DNA from: Chelativorans salis
GTDB lineage: Bacteria; Pseudomonadota; Alphaproteobacteria; Rhizobiales; Rhizobiaceae
Reading direction: 5' to 3'
DNA length: 64,000 nucleotides
Assembly (NCBI RefSeq): GCF_025336525.1
Contig: NZ_JAOCZP010000002.1
Span: forward strand, 434,001-498,000
A program made the translations under genes and the position numbers. Numbering within the stretch: the stretch's first letter is position 1; every line of letters begins with the position of its first letter. The notes beneath the pieces were generated by a model. It did no database searches, was not told where the DNA came from, and saw only the letters and a program-made list of their open reading frames with translations. Positions 21,786 to 33,298 of the stretch are shown one piece after another.

Positions 21786-21943
21786 GCCCCCCTCTGTCCT
21801 GCCGGACATCTCCCCCACGAGGGGGGAGATCGGCCGTCGCGGATACTTTCGCCAATCACTGACGTTGCGGGAAAGGCGCCTGGGCAAGCGGGCGGCCAAT
21901 CTCCCCCCATGTGGGGGAGATGTCCGGCAGGACAGAGGGGGGC
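21786..21943. repeat. Long nested inverted repeat (RIME-like) inserted between mraY and murD
   Basis: A 33-bp arm (21786-21818) is repeated inverted without mismatch at 21911-21943. Inside it a second pair of about 15 bp (GGGGGGAGATCGGCC near 21821, and its complement with one mismatch ending near 21909) closes a loop of about 75 bases. The CTCCCCCAC and GACATCTCC wording resembles the rhizobial intergenic mosaic elements, a comparison from memory. In the mRNA it would form a very stable hairpin within the operon. Confidence 0.8.
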
Positions 21944-21998
21944 AAAGTCGAGCACAGATGGCCGCGACTTTCATCTTGCAGTGGCAGGGAACCACCTC

Positions 21999-23405
21999 AT
22001 GATCCCCGTCTCCACCTTCGCCGGCAAGACCGTCGCCGTCTTCGGCCTCGGCGGCTCGGGCATCGCCACGGCGCGGGCGCTTATTGCGGGCGGGGCGTCG
22101 GTGCTGGCCTGGGACGACAATCCCGAAAGCGTCGCCCGCGCGGGGGAGGAAGGCGTCGAGACCCAGGATCTGCGTGCGGCGAACTGGAAGGATTTCGACG
22201 CCTTGGTGCTGGCGCCGGGCGTGCCGCTTACCCATCCCCGCCCGCATTGGAGCGTGGAGCTGGCGCGGGCGGCCGGTGTGGAAATCATCGGCGACATCGA
22301 GCTTTTCGCGCGCGAACGGCGGGCGAGAGCGCCCGAGGCGCCCTTCATCGCCGTCACCGGCACCAACGGCAAGTCGACGACGACGGCGCTGATCGCCCAC
22401 GTGCTGAAGGCGGCCGGGCGCGATGTGCAGATGGGCGGCAATATCGGCCGTGCCGTGATGACGCTGGAGCCGCCGGCGGCGGGGCGCCACTATGTGGTGG
22501 AGTGCTCCTCCTACCAGATCGACCTGGCGCCGACGCTCGATCCTTCCGCCGGCATCCTGCTCAACCTTTCGCCCGACCATCTCGACCGGCATGGCACGAT
22601 AGATGACTATGCGGCGATCAAGGAGAGGCTGGTCGCCGGCAGCGACACAGCTATCGTCGGCATGGACGACGCCTATTGTCGCGCCGTCGCCGCGCGGCTT
22701 GATGAGGCCGGGCGCAAGGTGATGCGGATCTCCGTGACGCAGACGCTTGAAGAGGGTTTTTTCGCCCGCGATGCAGAGGTGATGCGCGCCGAGGGCGGCG
22801 GCAGGACCGAAAGGCTGTTCATGCTGCAAGGCGTCGGCTCTCTGCGCGGGCGGCACAATGCCCAGAACGCGCTCGCCGCCCTTGCCGCCTGCCTTTCCTG
22901 CGGGCTTACAATCGAGGAGATCCGCGCCGGCTTCGAAAGCTTTCCCGGCCTTGCCCACCGCATGGAGCAGGTGGGGCGGTTCAAGCACGTTCTCTTCATC
23001 AATGATTCGAAGGCCACCAACGCGGATGCGGCGGCCCGCGCGCTTTCGAGCTTCCCGCGCATCTACTGGATTGCCGGCGGCCTGCCGAAGGAGAGCGGCA
23101 TCGGCAGCCTGAGGCCCTTCTTCGGCCGCATCGCCAAGGCCTATCTCGTGGGCGAGGCGGCCCCCGCCTTCGCCGCCACGCTTGGGGAGGCGACGGAGTA
23201 CGAGATTTCGGGTACTATTGCAGCCGCAGTCGAGCATGCCGCGCGGGATGCGGCGGGCGATCCCGCGGGTGAAGTTGTGGTCCTGTTGTCGCCGGCTTGT
23301 GCGAGTTTCGACCAGTTCAGGAATTTCGAAGTGAGGGGCGAGGCGTTCCGCCAGGCGGTGCTTTCGCTTTCCGGCGTCGAGCCACTCGGGGAGACCAGGG
23401 AATGA
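21999..23405 (+). CDS. murD: UDP-MurNAc-L-alanine:D-glutamate ligase MurD
   Basis: 468 residues. Rossmann-like N-terminus ([11 protein letters not shown]), P-loop TGTNGKSTT (120-128), [11 protein letters not shown] in the central domain and NDSKATN in the C-terminal domain. It adds D-glutamate to UDP-MurNAc-L-Ala in the cytoplasm. I start at ATG 21999, which has AGGGA upstream; the frame is open from 21909, but that part lies in the inverted-repeat element. ATGA overlap with ftsW. Confidence 0.95.
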   Translation: MIPVSTFAGKTVAVFGLGGSGIATARALIAGGASVLAWDDNPESVARAGEEGVETQDLRAANWKDFDALVLAPGVPLTHPRPHWSVELARAAGVEIIGDIELFARERRARAPEAPFIAVTGTNGKSTTTALIAHVLKAAGRDVQMGGNIGRAVMTLEPPAAGRHYVVECSSYQIDLAPTLDPSAGILLNLSPDHLDRHGTIDDYAAIKERLVAGSDTAIVGMDDAYCRAVAARLDEAGRKVMRISVTQTLEEGFFARDAEVMRAEGGGRTERLFMLQGVGSLRGRHNAQNALAALAACLSCGLTIEEIRAGFESFPGLAHRMEQVGRFKHVLFINDSKATNADAAARALSSFPRIYWIAGGLPKESGIGSLRPFFGRIAKAYLVGEAAPAFAATLGEATEYEISGTIAAAVEHAARDAAGDPAGEVVVLLSPACASFDQFRNFEVRGEAFRQAVLSLSGVEPLGETRE

Positions 23406-24556
23406 TCAGCCGTACCGATCGCAGTCTTGTGGCCAATTGGTGGTGGACCGTCGACCGCTGGTTCCTCGCCGCCTTTCTCTTGCTCATGGGGCTTGGCGTG
23501 GTGCTTTCCTTCGCAGCAAGCCCAGCCGTGGCCGAGCGCATCGGCCTCGAAAGCTTTCACTTCGTCACAAGGCAAGTCATCTTCATGATCCCGGCGCTGG
23601 TGGTGCTCATCGGCGTCTCGTTCCTGGAGCCGCGCCATGTGCGCCGGCTGGCGCTTGTCATGCTGGTCGCGTCGCTGGTGCTGATGGTGGCCACACTGTT
23701 CATCGGCATGGAGGTGAAGGGCTCGCGGCGCTGGATTTACCTGTTCGGCATCTCCATCCAGCCTTCGGAGTATCTGAAGCCGGCCTTCGTCGTCATCTGC
23801 GCATGGCTCTTCGCCGAGCATGCGCGGCAGCCGGAAATCCCCGGCAACCTCTTCGCCATGATCCTGCTCGGTCTCGTGGTGGCTCTGCTGGTCGCTCAGC
23901 CCGACCTCGGCCAGACCATGCTGGTGCTCGGCACCTGGGGAGGGATGTTCTTCATCGCCGGTATGCCGTGGCTGTGGATCCTCGTGCTCGGCGCCCTGGG
24001 GGCGGCGGGCGCGGCGGCTGCCTATTCCCTCTTCCCGCACGTTGCTGACCGTATCGACCGCTTCATCACCGGCGAGGGCGACACCTATCAGGTGGACATG
24101 AGCCTGGAGGCCATGACGCGCGGCGGCTGGCTGGGGCAGGGGCCGGGCGAGGGCTCGGTCAAGCGCATCCTGCCTGATAGCCACACAGACTTCGTCTTCG
24201 CCGTCGCCGGCGAGGAGTTCGGCATCGTGATGTGCCTGGTCATCCTGGCGCTGTTCGCCTTCATCGTCTTGCGCGGGCTGGCGCTGGCCAAGCGCGAGAG
24301 CGACGACTTCACGCGCTATGCACTTTCTGGCCTCGTCATTCTGTTTGGCCTGCAGTCGATCATCAACATGGCCGTCAACGTGCGGATGATGCCGGCCAAG
24401 GGCATGACGCTGCCGTTCATCTCCTATGGCGGCTCGTCGCTTGTCGCCATGGCGATCTCGATGGGCATCGTCCTGGCGCTTGCCCGGCGGCGGCCGGAGA
24501 AGCGGCGGCCCATGAGCTTCTCCAGCGTCTCCGGACGGGCGGCGACGGCCGGCTGA
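23402..24556 (+). CDS. ftsW: Septal peptidoglycan glycosyltransferase FtsW (SEDS)
   Basis: 384 residues with about ten membrane helices. SEDS landmarks: [32 protein letters not shown] with the conserved Asp, [22 protein letters not shown], and the C-terminal FISYGGSS. It polymerises lipid II at the septum together with FtsI. Start at the ATG overlapping the murD stop; the frame is open further upstream only as murD shadow. Confidence 0.95.
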   Translation: MISRTDRSLVANWWWTVDRWFLAAFLLLMGLGVVLSFAASPAVAERIGLESFHFVTRQVIFMIPALVVLIGVSFLEPRHVRRLALVMLVASLVLMVATLFIGMEVKGSRRWIYLFGISIQPSEYLKPAFVVICAWLFAEHARQPEIPGNLFAMILLGLVVALLVAQPDLGQTMLVLGTWGGMFFIAGMPWLWILVLGALGAAGAAAAYSLFPHVADRIDRFITGEGDTYQVDMSLEAMTRGGWLGQGPGEGSVKRILPDSHTDFVFAVAGEEFGIVMCLVILALFAFIVLRGLALAKRESDDFTRYALSGLVILFGLQSIINMAVNVRMMPAKGMTLPFISYGGSSLVAMAISMGIVLALARRRPEKRRPMSFSSVSGRAATAG

Positions 24557-24558
24557 CG

Positions 24559-25683
24559 ATGGAGGGCAGGACCGTCCTTCTTAGCGCCGGCGGCACCGGC
24601 GGGCACCTGTTTCCGGCGGAGGCGCTGGCCCACGTGCTGCGCAAGCGCGGCTGGTCCGTGCACCTGGCGACCGACGCCCGCGCCGCGCGCTTCGCCGAGA
24701 ACTTTCCGGCGGAAGCGGTGCACGCCATCGACGCGGCCACCTTCGGCTCGCGCAACCCGCTCACCCTTCTGCGCAGCGGGTTCGCCATCTGGCGCGGCGT
24801 GCGCCAGTCTTCGGCACTCATCGCGCGGCTCAAGCCGAAGGCCGTGGTCGGCTTCGGCGGCTATCCGACGCTGCCGCCCCTCTTCGCCGCCACGCGGCGC
24901 GGCGTGCCGACAATCATTCACGAGCAGAATGCGGTGATGGGGCGTGCCAACAAGGCGCTGGCCGACCGCGTGACGGCGATCGCCGGCGGCTTCCTGAAAG
25001 CGCAGGGCCCTTACGCGGAAAAGATCGTCGAGACCGGCAATCCGGTCCGCCGGGCGGTTCTCGACGTCGCCAACACGCCCTATGCCGCACCATCGCAAGG
25101 AGATGCGTTGCGTCTCCTCGTCTTCGGCGGCAGCCAGGGCGCGCGGTTCTTCTCCGACACGGTCCCCGAAGCGGTCGCACAGTTGCCGGAAACCCTGCGC
25201 TCGCGCCTCGTCGTCACCCACCAGGCACGGCCGGAAGATGAGGCGCGTGTCAAAGAGCGCTATCGCGAACTCGGCGTTGAGGCGGAGGTTTCGCCGTTCT
25301 TCGCCGATCTGCCGGCGCGCATGGCGGCAAGCCACCTTGCCATCGCCCGTTCCGGCGCCTCGACCGTGCTCGAACTCTCCGTCATAGGGCGGCCGGCGAT
25401 CCTGGTGCCGCTGCCGCACGCGCTTGACGACGATCAAGGCCACAACGCCCAGCTTCTGGTGGATGTGGGCGGGGCGGTCATGAGGCGGCAGCCGGAAATC
25501 ACCGCCGAGAGCCTGGCCGGCGATCTTGCGGCGCTGCTCGGCGATGGCGGGCAGCGTGCGACGATGGCCGTGGCAGCGCGCGGCATCGGTCTGCCGGATG
25601 CCGCCGCATTGCTTGCAGACCTCACAGAGGCTATTGCGTCGGGAAAATCGGCAGCCAGTATGAAAGAGGGAGCGGGCGCATGA
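24559..25683 (+). CDS. murG: Lipid II synthase MurG
   Basis: 374 residues. GT28 family: N-terminal GGTGGH (11-16), [28 protein letters not shown], and in the C-terminal half [18 protein letters not shown] and the DDDQGHNAQ region. It adds GlcNAc from UDP-GlcNAc to lipid I on the cytoplasmic membrane face. Starts 2 bases after the ftsW stop; ATGA overlap with murC. Confidence 0.95.
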   Translation: MEGRTVLLSAGGTGGHLFPAEALAHVLRKRGWSVHLATDARAARFAENFPAEAVHAIDAATFGSRNPLTLLRSGFAIWRGVRQSSALIARLKPKAVVGFGGYPTLPPLFAATRRGVPTIIHEQNAVMGRANKALADRVTAIAGGFLKAQGPYAEKIVETGNPVRRAVLDVANTPYAAPSQGDALRLLVFGGSQGARFFSDTVPEAVAQLPETLRSRLVVTHQARPEDEARVKERYRELGVEAEVSPFFADLPARMAASHLAIARSGASTVLELSVIGRPAILVPLPHALDDDQGHNAQLLVDVGGAVMRRQPEITAESLAGDLAALLGDGGQRATMAVAARGIGLPDAAALLADLTEAIASGKSAASMKEGAGA

Positions 25684-27077
25684 AGATGCCGCAGACAATC
25701 GGGGTCGTGCATTTCATCGGCATCGGCGGCATCGGCATGAGCGGCATCGCCGAGACGCTGCACACGCTCGGCTATCAGGTGCAAGGCTCCGACCAGGCGG
25801 AAAACGCGAATGTGATGCGCCTGCGCGAGAAGGGCATCGAGGTCTTCGTCGGCCATAAGGCGGAAAACCTCGGCCAGGCCGAGGTGGTGGTGATCTCCAC
25901 CGCCATCAAGCGCGACAACCCGGAGTACAGGGCTGCCCGCGAGCGGCTCCTGCCCATCGTGCGGCGCGCCGAAATGCTGGCCGAGCTCATGCGCTTCCGC
26001 CAGGCGGTCGCCATCGGCGGCACGCACGGCAAGACGACGACCACCTCCATGGTCGCCGCCCTTCTCGATGCCGGCGGGCTCGACCCGACGGTCATCAACG
26101 GCGGCATCATCAATGCCTACGGCACCAATGCACGCATGGGCGAGGGCGACTGGATGGTGGTCGAGGCCGACGAGAGCGATGGCACCTTCCTCAAGCTGCC
26201 GGCCGAGATCGCCGTCGTCACCAACATCGATCCCGAGCATCTCGACCATTACGGCTCCTTCGACAAGGTGCGCGAAGCGTTCCGTCAGTTCGTGGAGAAC
26301 GTGCCGTTCTACGGCTTCGGCGTCATGTGCATCGACCATCCGGAAGTGCAGGCGCTGGTGCGTCGCATCGAGGACCGCCGTGTCGTCACCTATGGCGAGA
26401 ACCCGCAGGCCGACGTGCGCTTCGCCAACCACCGCATGGACGGGGCGGTGTCCGTCTTCGACGTGATCATCCGCGGGCGCAAGGCCGAGACAGTCGAGAC
26501 CATCGAGGGCCTGCGTCTGCCCATGCCCGGCCGGCACAACGTGACGAACGCGGTGGCGGCCGTCGCGGTCGCCCATGAGATGGGCATTTCGGCCGAGGAC
26601 ATCCGCAAGGGGCTGTCCGCCTTCGGCGGCGTCAAGCGGCGCTTTACGCAGACGGGCACCTGGAATGGCGTGCAGATATTCGACGATTACGGTCACCATC
26701 CGGTGGAGATCCGCGCCGTCCTGCAGGCCGCGCGCGAGGCGACAAGCGGGCGCATCATCGCCATCGCCCAGCCGCACCGCTACACGCGCTTGCATGACCT
26801 TTTCGACGACTTCTCCTCCTGTTTCAACGATGCCGACACGGTGCTGGTGGCGCCGGTTTACGCGGCGGGCGAGACGCCGATCGACGGCATTTCCTCCGAA
26901 ACGCTGGTGGCGAGCCTGCGCGCGGCCGGCCATCGCGACGCACGCCTCCTAGAGGGGCCGGAGGCGGTCGCGCCCCTGGTGCGCGAGATAGCAAAGGACG
27001 GTGATTTCGTCGTCTTCCTGGGTGCCGGCAACATCACCCAATGGGCCTATGCGCTGCCCGAGGAACTTTCGTCATGA
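25680..27077 (+). CDS. murC: UDP-MurNAc:L-alanine ligase MurC
   Basis: 465 residues. [14 protein letters not shown] (11-24), P-loop GTHGKTT (114-120), [20 protein letters not shown] and the C-terminal [16 protein letters not shown] motifs identify MurC. It adds L-alanine to UDP-MurNAc, the first peptide step. Coupled to murG (ATGA) and to murB (ATGA). Confidence 0.96.
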   Translation: MKMPQTIGVVHFIGIGGIGMSGIAETLHTLGYQVQGSDQAENANVMRLREKGIEVFVGHKAENLGQAEVVVISTAIKRDNPEYRAARERLLPIVRRAEMLAELMRFRQAVAIGGTHGKTTTTSMVAALLDAGGLDPTVINGGIINAYGTNARMGEGDWMVVEADESDGTFLKLPAEIAVVTNIDPEHLDHYGSFDKVREAFRQFVENVPFYGFGVMCIDHPEVQALVRRIEDRRVVTYGENPQADVRFANHRMDGAVSVFDVIIRGRKAETVETIEGLRLPMPGRHNVTNAVAAVAVAHEMGISAEDIRKGLSAFGGVKRRFTQTGTWNGVQIFDDYGHHPVEIRAVLQAAREATSGRIIAIAQPHRYTRLHDLFDDFSSCFNDADTVLVAPVYAAGETPIDGISSETLVASLRAAGHRDARLLEGPEAVAPLVREIAKDGDFVVFLGAGNITQWAYALPEELSS

Positions 27078-28036
27078 ACGGAGCGGAGCTCATCAAGAAG
27101 CTCGGCGCCCGGCTCGAGGGCCTGCGCGGCAGGCTGACTCCCGACGCGGGCATGGACAAGATCACCTGGTTCCGCGCCGGCGGCGAGGCGGAAGTCCTGT
27201 TCCAGCCGCAGGACGAGGAGGACCTGGCCCAATTCCTGCGCGCGGTGCCAGAGGAGATCCCCGTCACCGTCGTCGGCATCGGCTCCAACCTCCTGGTGCG
27301 CGACGGCGGTCTGAAAGGTTTCGTTGTGCGGCTGTCGGCCAAGGGGTTCGGCCAGGCCGAGGTGATCTCGCCGACGCGGATCAAGGCCGGGGCGGCGATC
27401 CCCGACAAGCGGCTTGCGGCGGCTGCGCTCGAAGCGGGAATCGGCGGCTTCCATTTCTATCACGGCATCCCCGGAGGGCTGGGTGGCGCGCTGCGCATGA
27501 ACGCCGGCGCCAACGGCGTCGAGACGCACGAGCGCGTCGTCGAGGTGCGCGCGCTCGACCGCAAGGGCGATCTCAACGTGCTGACGAACGAGGATATGGG
27601 CTACGACTACCGTAAATCCTCCGCGCCCGCCGACCTCATCTTCACCTCGGCGGTGATGGAGGGGTACGCGGAAGACAAAAAGGCCATCCGCGCGGCGATG
27701 GATGCCGTGCAGCACCATCGCGAGACGGTGCAGCCCATCCGCGAGAAGACCGGCGGCTCGACCTTCAAGAACCCGGAAGGCACGTCCGCCTGGAAAGAGA
27801 TCGATAAAGCCGGCGGTCGCGGCCTGATGATCGGCGGCGCGCAGATGTCGCCCATGCACTGCAACTTCATGATCAACACGGGGACCGCGACCGGTTACGA
27901 CCTGGAGTTCCTGGGCGAAACCGTGCGCGCACGGGTGCTGGAGAACTCCGGCATCCATCTCCAATGGGAAATCCGGCGCATCGGCGCCTTCAAGCCGGGC
28001 CACGCGATCGACCCGTTCCTGGGGCAGCTGCTTTAG
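27074..28036 (+). CDS. murB: UDP-N-acetylenolpyruvoylglucosamine reductase MurB
   Basis: 320 residues. FAD-binding fold with [12 protein letters not shown], the central [17 protein letters not shown], and the catalytic serine segment [12 protein letters not shown]; the insert with a Tyr found in type I enzymes seems absent, so I call it type II. It reduces enolpyruvyl-UDP-GlcNAc to UDP-MurNAc with NADPH. Start at the ATG overlapping the murC stop. Confidence 0.95.
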   Translation: MNGAELIKKLGARLEGLRGRLTPDAGMDKITWFRAGGEAEVLFQPQDEEDLAQFLRAVPEEIPVTVVGIGSNLLVRDGGLKGFVVRLSAKGFGQAEVISPTRIKAGAAIPDKRLAAAALEAGIGGFHFYHGIPGGLGGALRMNAGANGVETHERVVEVRALDRKGDLNVLTNEDMGYDYRKSSAPADLIFTSAVMEGYAEDKKAIRAAMDAVQHHRETVQPIREKTGGSTFKNPEGTSAWKEIDKAGGRGLMIGGAQMSPMHCNFMINTGTATGYDLEFLGETVRARVLENSGIHLQWEIRRIGAFKPGHAIDPFLGQLL

Positions 28037-28375
28037 CTTTCCCTCTCCGCAAGGGGGAGGGAAAGGCACCTTACGCGATCAATTTTCGCAAATTTACCGA
28101 AAATTTGAATCCAGCGGAATCTCAAGGCCTTGCCACGGAATCAACTCTCTGATTCTTTGGGCATAAGCTTTCCTGTTTGAGTCGGCGGTGTTTGCGCCAA
28201 AGCAATTCCAGGAAAAGTGAAAACCGGTTTTCCGTTCGGAATTGCGACAGCAAAGAGTTGGATCGGATTATCGATTCCGTGAAGCGATGATCCGATCTGG
28301 GGGGCTTCTCTGGAGCGAGGGGAATGGATTCGTGAAGACGCCGAGCCGGGAACGGCCTGAAGGGGGCACCGGTAG
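28037..28375. other. murB-ddl intergenic region with AT-rich hairpin and a dispersed repeat
   Basis: 339 bases, the largest gap inside the dcw cluster. An AT-rich inverted repeat AATTTTCG (28081-28088) / CGAAAATT (28098-28105) is followed by the dispersed repeat at 28202-28297. The gap probably separates two transcription units, so ddl-ftsQ-ftsA-ftsZ may have its own promoter, but I cannot place one with confidence. No gene is seen. Confidence 0.55.
28202..28297 (+). repeat. Dispersed intergenic repeat, copy 1
   Basis: About 96 bases sharing high identity, in reverse orientation, with 59839-59928. Shared core: AAACCGGTTTTCCG, then GGAATTGCGACA, a GAT(C)GGA block and a closing GATCCGATC-like end. 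AAACCGGTTTTCCG elements are, as I recall, common between rhizobial genes. Confidence 0.75.
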
Positions 28376-29302
28376 ATGAAGAAGAAGCATGTGGCCGTGT
28401 TGATGGGCGGGTTCTCGTCCGAGCGGCCGGTCAGTCTTTCTTCCGGTACCGCGTGCGCCGACGCCCTAGAGGCGGAGGGCTACCGCGTCACACGCGTCGA
28501 CGTGGATCGTGACATCGCTCGCGTGCTCGGCGAGTTGAAGCCGGACGTCGCCTTCAATGCCCTGCACGGCCCTTACGGCGAGGACGGGACCATTCAAGGC
28601 GTGCTGGAGTTCCAGGCCATTCCTTATACGCATTCGGGCGTGCTCGCCTCGGCGCTCGCCATGGACAAGGATCTGGCGAAGATCCTCGCGCGGGCGGTTG
28701 GCATTCCCGTTGCGCCGTCGCGCATCGTCAACCGCTTCGAGATTGGCGATGTCCATCCGATGGATCCGCCCTATGTCGTCAAGCCGGTCAACGAGGGGTC
28801 CAGCTTCGGCGTGGTCATCGTGCATGAAGGCCAATCGCATCCTCCGCAGATACTGGGCTCGGCCGAGTGGGGGTACGGCGAGCGGGTGATGGTGGAGCGC
28901 TACGTGCACGGGCGCGAGTTCACCTGTGCGGTGATGGGCGAGCGGGCGCTCGGCGTGAGCGAGATCATGCCGGTGGGGCATTCCTTCTACGATTACGATT
29001 CGAAATACGCTCCGGGCGGATCAAAGCACGAATGCCCGGCAAAAATTTCACCGAATATTTACCAAAAAATAGAGACAATCTCCGTTACCGCGCACAGGGC
29101 GCTCGGCTGCCGGGGTGTCACTCGCTCCGACTTCCGCTACGACGACCGTTTTTCGGAAGAAGGGGAGCTGATCTGGCTCGAGATCAATACGCAGCCGGGC
29201 ATGACGCCGACGTCCTTGGTGCCGGAGATTGCCGCTGCGGCCGGAATTGGTTTTGGTGAATTGTTGAGTTGGATGGTGGAGGATGCGTCGTGTTCGCGCT
29301 GA
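28376..29302 (+). CDS. ddl: D-alanine-D-alanine ligase
   Basis: 308 residues. ATP-grasp enzyme: [15 protein letters not shown] at the N-terminus, [27 protein letters not shown], and the C-terminal metal and phosphate site [10 protein letters not shown]. Makes D-Ala-D-Ala for MurF. A short stretch inside the gene (about 29040-29090) is much more AT-rich than its surroundings yet keeps the frame ([14 protein letters not shown]). Its last 13 bases overlap ftsQ. Confidence 0.94.
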   Translation: MKKKHVAVLMGGFSSERPVSLSSGTACADALEAEGYRVTRVDVDRDIARVLGELKPDVAFNALHGPYGEDGTIQGVLEFQAIPYTHSGVLASALAMDKDLAKILARAVGIPVAPSRIVNRFEIGDVHPMDPPYVVKPVNEGSSFGVVIVHEGQSHPPQILGSAEWGYGERVMVERYVHGREFTCAVMGERALGVSEIMPVGHSFYDYDSKYAPGGSKHECPAKISPNIYQKIETISVTAHRALGCRGVTRSDFRYDDRFSEEGELIWLEINTQPGMTPTSLVPEIAAAAGIGFGELLSWMVEDASCSR

Positions 29303-30189
29303 GGTCGGATAGGGGCAGGCGCCCGGATGAGGCCGGCCTGGTGCTGCCGCGGTGGCTGCGTCGCCCTGCGCGCATGCTCCAGCGTGTCGATATCGACCGC
29401 ATTGAGCCGCCGCGTTTCGCCGCGACGATGGCGATCTGCGCCCTCTTTGCGCTCACGGGCCTTTATGGCGGGTTCAAGGGCGGGCATATGGACGAGGTGG
29501 TGCGGGCCACCACGTCGCGCGTCGGCTTCGCCATCGAGGACGTCGACGTGCGCGGCAACCATTACGCGTCGGAGATCGACGTCCTGCAGCAGATCGGCCT
29601 GGACGGCTGGACGTCGATGGTCGGCTTCGACGTGCGGGCGGCGCGCGAGCGCATCGCCGAGCTTCCCTGGGTCGAGCGTGCCGAGGTGAGGAAGGTCTAT
29701 CCGGCAACGGTGGCCGTGAATATCGTCGAGCGCGAGCCCTTTGCCCTGTGGCAACAGGGAAGCCAGCTTTCGGTGATCGAAGAGGACGGCGACACCATCG
29801 CTCCGTTCTACGGCGGGCGTCTTGCAGGGCTGCCGCTGCTTATCGGAGCGGGCGCCAGCGAGGCCGGGCCCGGCTTCATCGAAAAGGTATCGCGGGTTCG
29901 CGGGCTTGACGGGCGCGTGCGCGCCTATATCCGCGTTGCCGACCGGCGCTGGGATTTGCGGCTCGACAACGGCATCACCATCAAGCTGCCGGAAAACGGC
30001 TTTGAGGCGGCGCTGGCGGAGGCCTCAAGGCTCGATGCCGAGTATGCGCTTTTCGCGCGCGATATCGAGGCCATCGACCTGCGTCTGCCCGACCGCGTGA
30101 CCGTGGCGCTGACGCCGGAGGCTGCGGAAAAGCGCAATGCGGCGTTCGAGGAGCTGATGGACCAGCGCAAGAAGGGAGCCAGGATATGA
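29290..30189 (+). CDS. ftsQ: Cell division protein FtsQ
   Basis: 299 residues from a GTG at 29290, chosen because GGAGG lies about 7 bases upstream, giving (M)FALRSDR; a TTG at 29269 in the same frame is less likely. Cytoplasmic basic tail, one membrane helix (about 45-63), a POTRA domain (about 80-150, [13 protein letters not shown]) and the FtsQ domain with [12 protein letters not shown] and the C-terminal [11 protein letters not shown]. It links early and late divisome proteins through FtsB/FtsL. ATGA overlap with ftsA. Confidence 0.93.
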   Translation: MFALRSDRGRRPDEAGLVLPRWLRRPARMLQRVDIDRIEPPRFAATMAICALFALTGLYGGFKGGHMDEVVRATTSRVGFAIEDVDVRGNHYASEIDVLQQIGLDGWTSMVGFDVRAARERIAELPWVERAEVRKVYPATVAVNIVEREPFALWQQGSQLSVIEEDGDTIAPFYGGRLAGLPLLIGAGASEAGPGFIEKVSRVRGLDGRVRAYIRVADRRWDLRLDNGITIKLPENGFEAALAEASRLDAEYALFARDIEAIDLRLPDRVTVALTPEAAEKRNAAFEELMDQRKKGARI

Positions 30190-31493
30190 ACTGGCTTCTT
30201 GGCGATCGCAATGCCGCACAGCGGCGTTCGGGCATCATCACGGTCCTCGACGTGGGGTCGAGCAAGGTCTGCTGCATCATTGCGCGCCTGCTGCCAAACG
30301 AGGGTGGCAGGGCGCTGGCGCACCGCACCCACCGCATCAAGGTGATCGGCATCGGCCATCAGAAGTCCGACGGCGTGAAGTCGGGCGTCATCGTCGACCT
30401 CGAGCGTGCCGAGCAGGCGGTTCGCCTGGCCGTCGACGCGGCGGAGCGGATGGCGGGGCTGACGGTCGAATCTCTGATCGTCAACGTTTCGGCCGGGCGG
30501 CTGAAGAGCGAGACGGCTTCGGCCACCATCAATCTGGGCGGACACGAGGCGACGAAGTCCGACGTCAACCGGGTGCTTTCGGCTGGCGCGCGCCAGGCGC
30601 TGCGCGCCGAGCGCGAGGTCGTGCACTCGCTGGCCGTTGGTTTCTCGCTCGATTCGGAGCGCGGCATCCGCGATCCCCGCGGCATGGTGGGCGATGTGCT
30701 GGGCGTCGACATGCATGTGGTGACGGCCGATAGCGTGCCCTTGCGCAATCTGGAGCTTTGCATCAACCGCTCGCATCTTTCGGTCGAGCGCATGGTGGCC
30801 ACGCCCTATGCCAGCGGCCTTGCGGCGCTGGTGGACGACGAGGCCGAGATGGGGGCCGCCTGCATCGACATGGGCGGCGGCTGCACGACGATCTCCGTCT
30901 TCGTCGATGGCAAGTTCGTGCATGCCGACGCGATGCCGGTCGGCGGTCATCACGTGACCATGGACTTGGCACGGGGGCTTTCGACGCGCCTCGAGGATGC
31001 CGAGCGGCTGAAGGTCATGCATGGCTCGGCGCTGCCGGCCAGCGCCGACGACCGCGACGTCATCGCCATCCAGCCCATCGGCGACGAGAGCGAAGAGGCC
31101 CTCCAGGTGCCACGTGCCGTCATGACGCGCATCGTACGGGCGCGCATCGAGGAGACGCTGGAGATGGTGCGTGATCGGCTCAACCGCTCCGGCTATGGCC
31201 AGGTGGTGGGGCGCCGCGTAGTGCTGACGGGGGGCGCGAGCCAGCTTGCCGGCCTGCCGGAAGCGGCGCGGCGGCTTCTCGGCCGCAACGTGCGTCTCGG
31301 CCGGCCGCTCGGCGTGAAGGGCTTGCCGGAAGCGGCCAAGGGAGCGGCGTTCGCAGCTCCCATCGGGCTCCTGATTTATCCGCAGGTGGCGGATTTCGAA
31401 AGCCGCATCTCCAAGGGCGGCATCTTTACACGCGCGACGGGGACCGGGGGACGGTTGCAGCGCGTCAGTCAGTGGTTGCGTGAGAGTTTTTGA
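30186..31493 (+). CDS. ftsA: Cell division protein FtsA
   Basis: 435 residues. Actin-like ATPase: TVLDVGSSKVCCIIA (phosphate 1), the 1C domain (about 110-190), CIDMGGGCTTISVF (phosphate 2) and LTGGASQLAGLPE. The C-terminal QRVSQWLRESF is the amphipathic membrane-targeting helix. It tethers FtsZ filaments to the membrane. Starts at ATGA overlapping ftsQ; 68 bases separate it from ftsZ. Confidence 0.96.
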   Translation: MNWLLGDRNAAQRRSGIITVLDVGSSKVCCIIARLLPNEGGRALAHRTHRIKVIGIGHQKSDGVKSGVIVDLERAEQAVRLAVDAAERMAGLTVESLIVNVSAGRLKSETASATINLGGHEATKSDVNRVLSAGARQALRAEREVVHSLAVGFSLDSERGIRDPRGMVGDVLGVDMHVVTADSVPLRNLELCINRSHLSVERMVATPYASGLAALVDDEAEMGAACIDMGGGCTTISVFVDGKFVHADAMPVGGHHVTMDLARGLSTRLEDAERLKVMHGSALPASADDRDVIAIQPIGDESEEALQVPRAVMTRIVRARIEETLEMVRDRLNRSGYGQVVGRRVVLTGGASQLAGLPEAARRLLGRNVRLGRPLGVKGLPEAAKGAAFAAPIGLLIYPQVADFESRISKGGIFTRATGTGGRLQRVSQWLRESF

Positions 31494-31561
31494 CGGGGGA
31501 TGGGCCCCATTAACTGTGGCCGCGGCGGCGAGGCGGCGGACAAGGCGGAAAGGACGAGGAA

Positions 31562-33187
31562 ATGACCATTAACCTGCAGAAGCCGGACATCACCGAGCTG
31601 AAGCCGAGGATTACCGTGTTCGGTGTCGGCGGTGGCGGCGGAAATGCGGTCAACAATATGATCACGGCGGGCCTCGACGGTGTCGAATTCGTGGTGGCCA
31701 ACACGGACGCCCAGGCGCTCACTACCTCCAAGGCTGAACGGATCATCCAGCTCGGCGCGGCAGTAACCGAGGGGCTCGGCGCCGGCTCGCAGCCGGAGGT
31801 CGGCCAGGCGGCCGCCGAAGAGTGCATCGACGAGATCATGGATCACCTGTCGTCGACCCATATGTGCTTCGTCACCGCCGGTATGGGCGGCGGCACGGGC
31901 ACCGGGGCGGCTCCCGTCGTGGCGCGTGCGGCGCGCGAGAAAGGCATCCTGACGGTCGGCGTGGTCACCAAGCCGTTCCACTTCGAGGGTCAGCGGCGCA
32001 TGAAGATCGCCGATGCCGGCATCGAGGAACTGCAGAAGTGCGTCGATACCCTCATCGTCATTCCGAACCAGAACCTCTTCCGCATCGCCAATGACAAGAC
32101 CACCTTCGCCGACGCCTTCGCGATGGCCGACCAGGTGCTCTATTCCGGCGTCGCCTGCATCACCGACCTGATGGTCAAGGAAGGCCTCATCAATCTGGAC
32201 TTTGCCGACGTTCGCTCGGTGATGCGCGAGATGGGCAAGGCCATGATGGGCACGGGCGAGGCTTCCGGGGAGGGCCGCGCCATGGCGGCGGCGGAAGCGG
32301 CGATCGCCAACCCGCTGCTCGACGAGACCTCCATGAAGGGCGCCAGGGGCTTGCTCATCTCGATCACCGGCGGCCGCGACCTCACCCTGTTCGAGGTGGA
32401 CGAGGCAGCCACCCGCATTCGCGAGGAGGTCGATCAGGAGGCCAACATCATCCTCGGCGCCACCTTCGACGAGGAACTGGAGGGCGTTATCCGCGTCTCC
32501 GTGGTTGCCACGGGCATCGACAAGTCGGCGGCCGAGATCTCCTCGCCGCCCACCGCCGTCCGCCAGCCGCAGCGGCCCACTCAGCCGCAGCACAGGCCGG
32601 AGATGCGCTCGGAGACACCGCAGCCGCAGGCGGCGCGCGAGGTGCCGGCGACTGGAGTGGACGAGGATCCGGTTGCCGAGGCGATTCGCACCGCGGAGCA
32701 GAATGCGGCGCAGCCGCAGGGTGGTTTCCGGCCGCAGAGCAAGCTCTTCAAGCCAGCCGTACAGCCGGAGCCGGCTGCCCGGCCGGCGGCACCTGCGCAG
32801 GCGGTCGCTCAGCCGCAGCCTCAGCCTCAGCCGGCCCAGCCGCGCATGCCGCGCGTGGAGGATTTCCCGCCGGTGGTGCAGGCCGAGCTCGAGGCCGGTC
32901 GCCAGGCGGCTCCCGAGGAGCACGAGGAGCGCGGGCCGGTAGGCCTGCTGCGGCGCCTGACCCATGGCCTTTCCCGCCGCGAGGAGGAAGAGCCTGCAGC
33001 CCAGCCGCCGGAGCCGCGGCTGCGTCAGCCGGAGCCGCGCCGCGTGGCCGGCAGCGAGAGCCAGCTCTACGCGCCGCGTCGCGGACAGCTCGACGAGCAC
33101 GGCCGTGTCGCCCAGCAGCAGCCTCGCGCAGCACAGGAAGACGACCAACTGGAGATCCCCGCCTTCCTCAGAAGGCAGGCGAACTGA
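31562..33187 (+). CDS. ftsZ: Cell division GTPase FtsZ
   Basis: 541 residues, the long rhizobial type. GTPase domain (about 15-320) with the tubulin signature [11 protein letters not shown] (about 107-117) and the T7 loop [12 protein letters not shown] Gln/Pro-rich disordered linker of roughly 170 residues follows, ending in the conserved C-terminal peptide [10 protein letters not shown] that binds FtsA. AAAGGACGAGGAA before the ATG is a strong ribosome site. Confidence 0.97.
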   Translation: MTINLQKPDITELKPRITVFGVGGGGGNAVNNMITAGLDGVEFVVANTDAQALTTSKAERIIQLGAAVTEGLGAGSQPEVGQAAAEECIDEIMDHLSSTHMCFVTAGMGGGTGTGAAPVVARAAREKGILTVGVVTKPFHFEGQRRMKIADAGIEELQKCVDTLIVIPNQNLFRIANDKTTFADAFAMADQVLYSGVACITDLMVKEGLINLDFADVRSVMREMGKAMMGTGEASGEGRAMAAAEAAIANPLLDETSMKGARGLLISITGGRDLTLFEVDEAATRIREEVDQEANIILGATFDEELEGVIRVSVVATGIDKSAAEISSPPTAVRQPQRPTQPQHRPEMRSETPQPQAAREVPATGVDEDPVAEAIRTAEQNAAQPQGGFRPQSKLFKPAVQPEPAARPAAPAQAVAQPQPQPQPAQPRMPRVEDFPPVVQAELEAGRQAAPEEHEERGPVGLLRRLTHGLSRREEEEPAAQPPEPRLRQPEPRRVAGSESQLYAPRRGQLDEHGRVAQQQPRAAQEDDQLEIPAFLRRQAN

Positions 33188-33218
33188 GTCGGTCACAGGT
33201 GTTAACAAACGGTAACCG

Positions 33219-33238
33219 GCGGGCGCTGCGGCGCCCGC
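33219..33238 (+). terminator. Candidate terminator after ftsZ
   Basis: GCGGGCGC (33219-33226) and GCGCCCGC (33231-33238) form a perfect 8-bp stem with a TGCG loop, 32 bases past the ftsZ stop. The tail TCGTGTTT has few Ts, so termination may be partial. Confidence 0.5.
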
Positions 33239-33298
33239 TCGTGTTTGGAAAAAAGTGATTTAAAAACAGAGGATTACGGTTCGCATACTACACTACTA

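Noticed and set aside
33202-33216. Possible CtrA box after ftsZ (TTAA, then TAAC)
   Set aside because: The second half-site has only a partial match at the required 7-base spacing.
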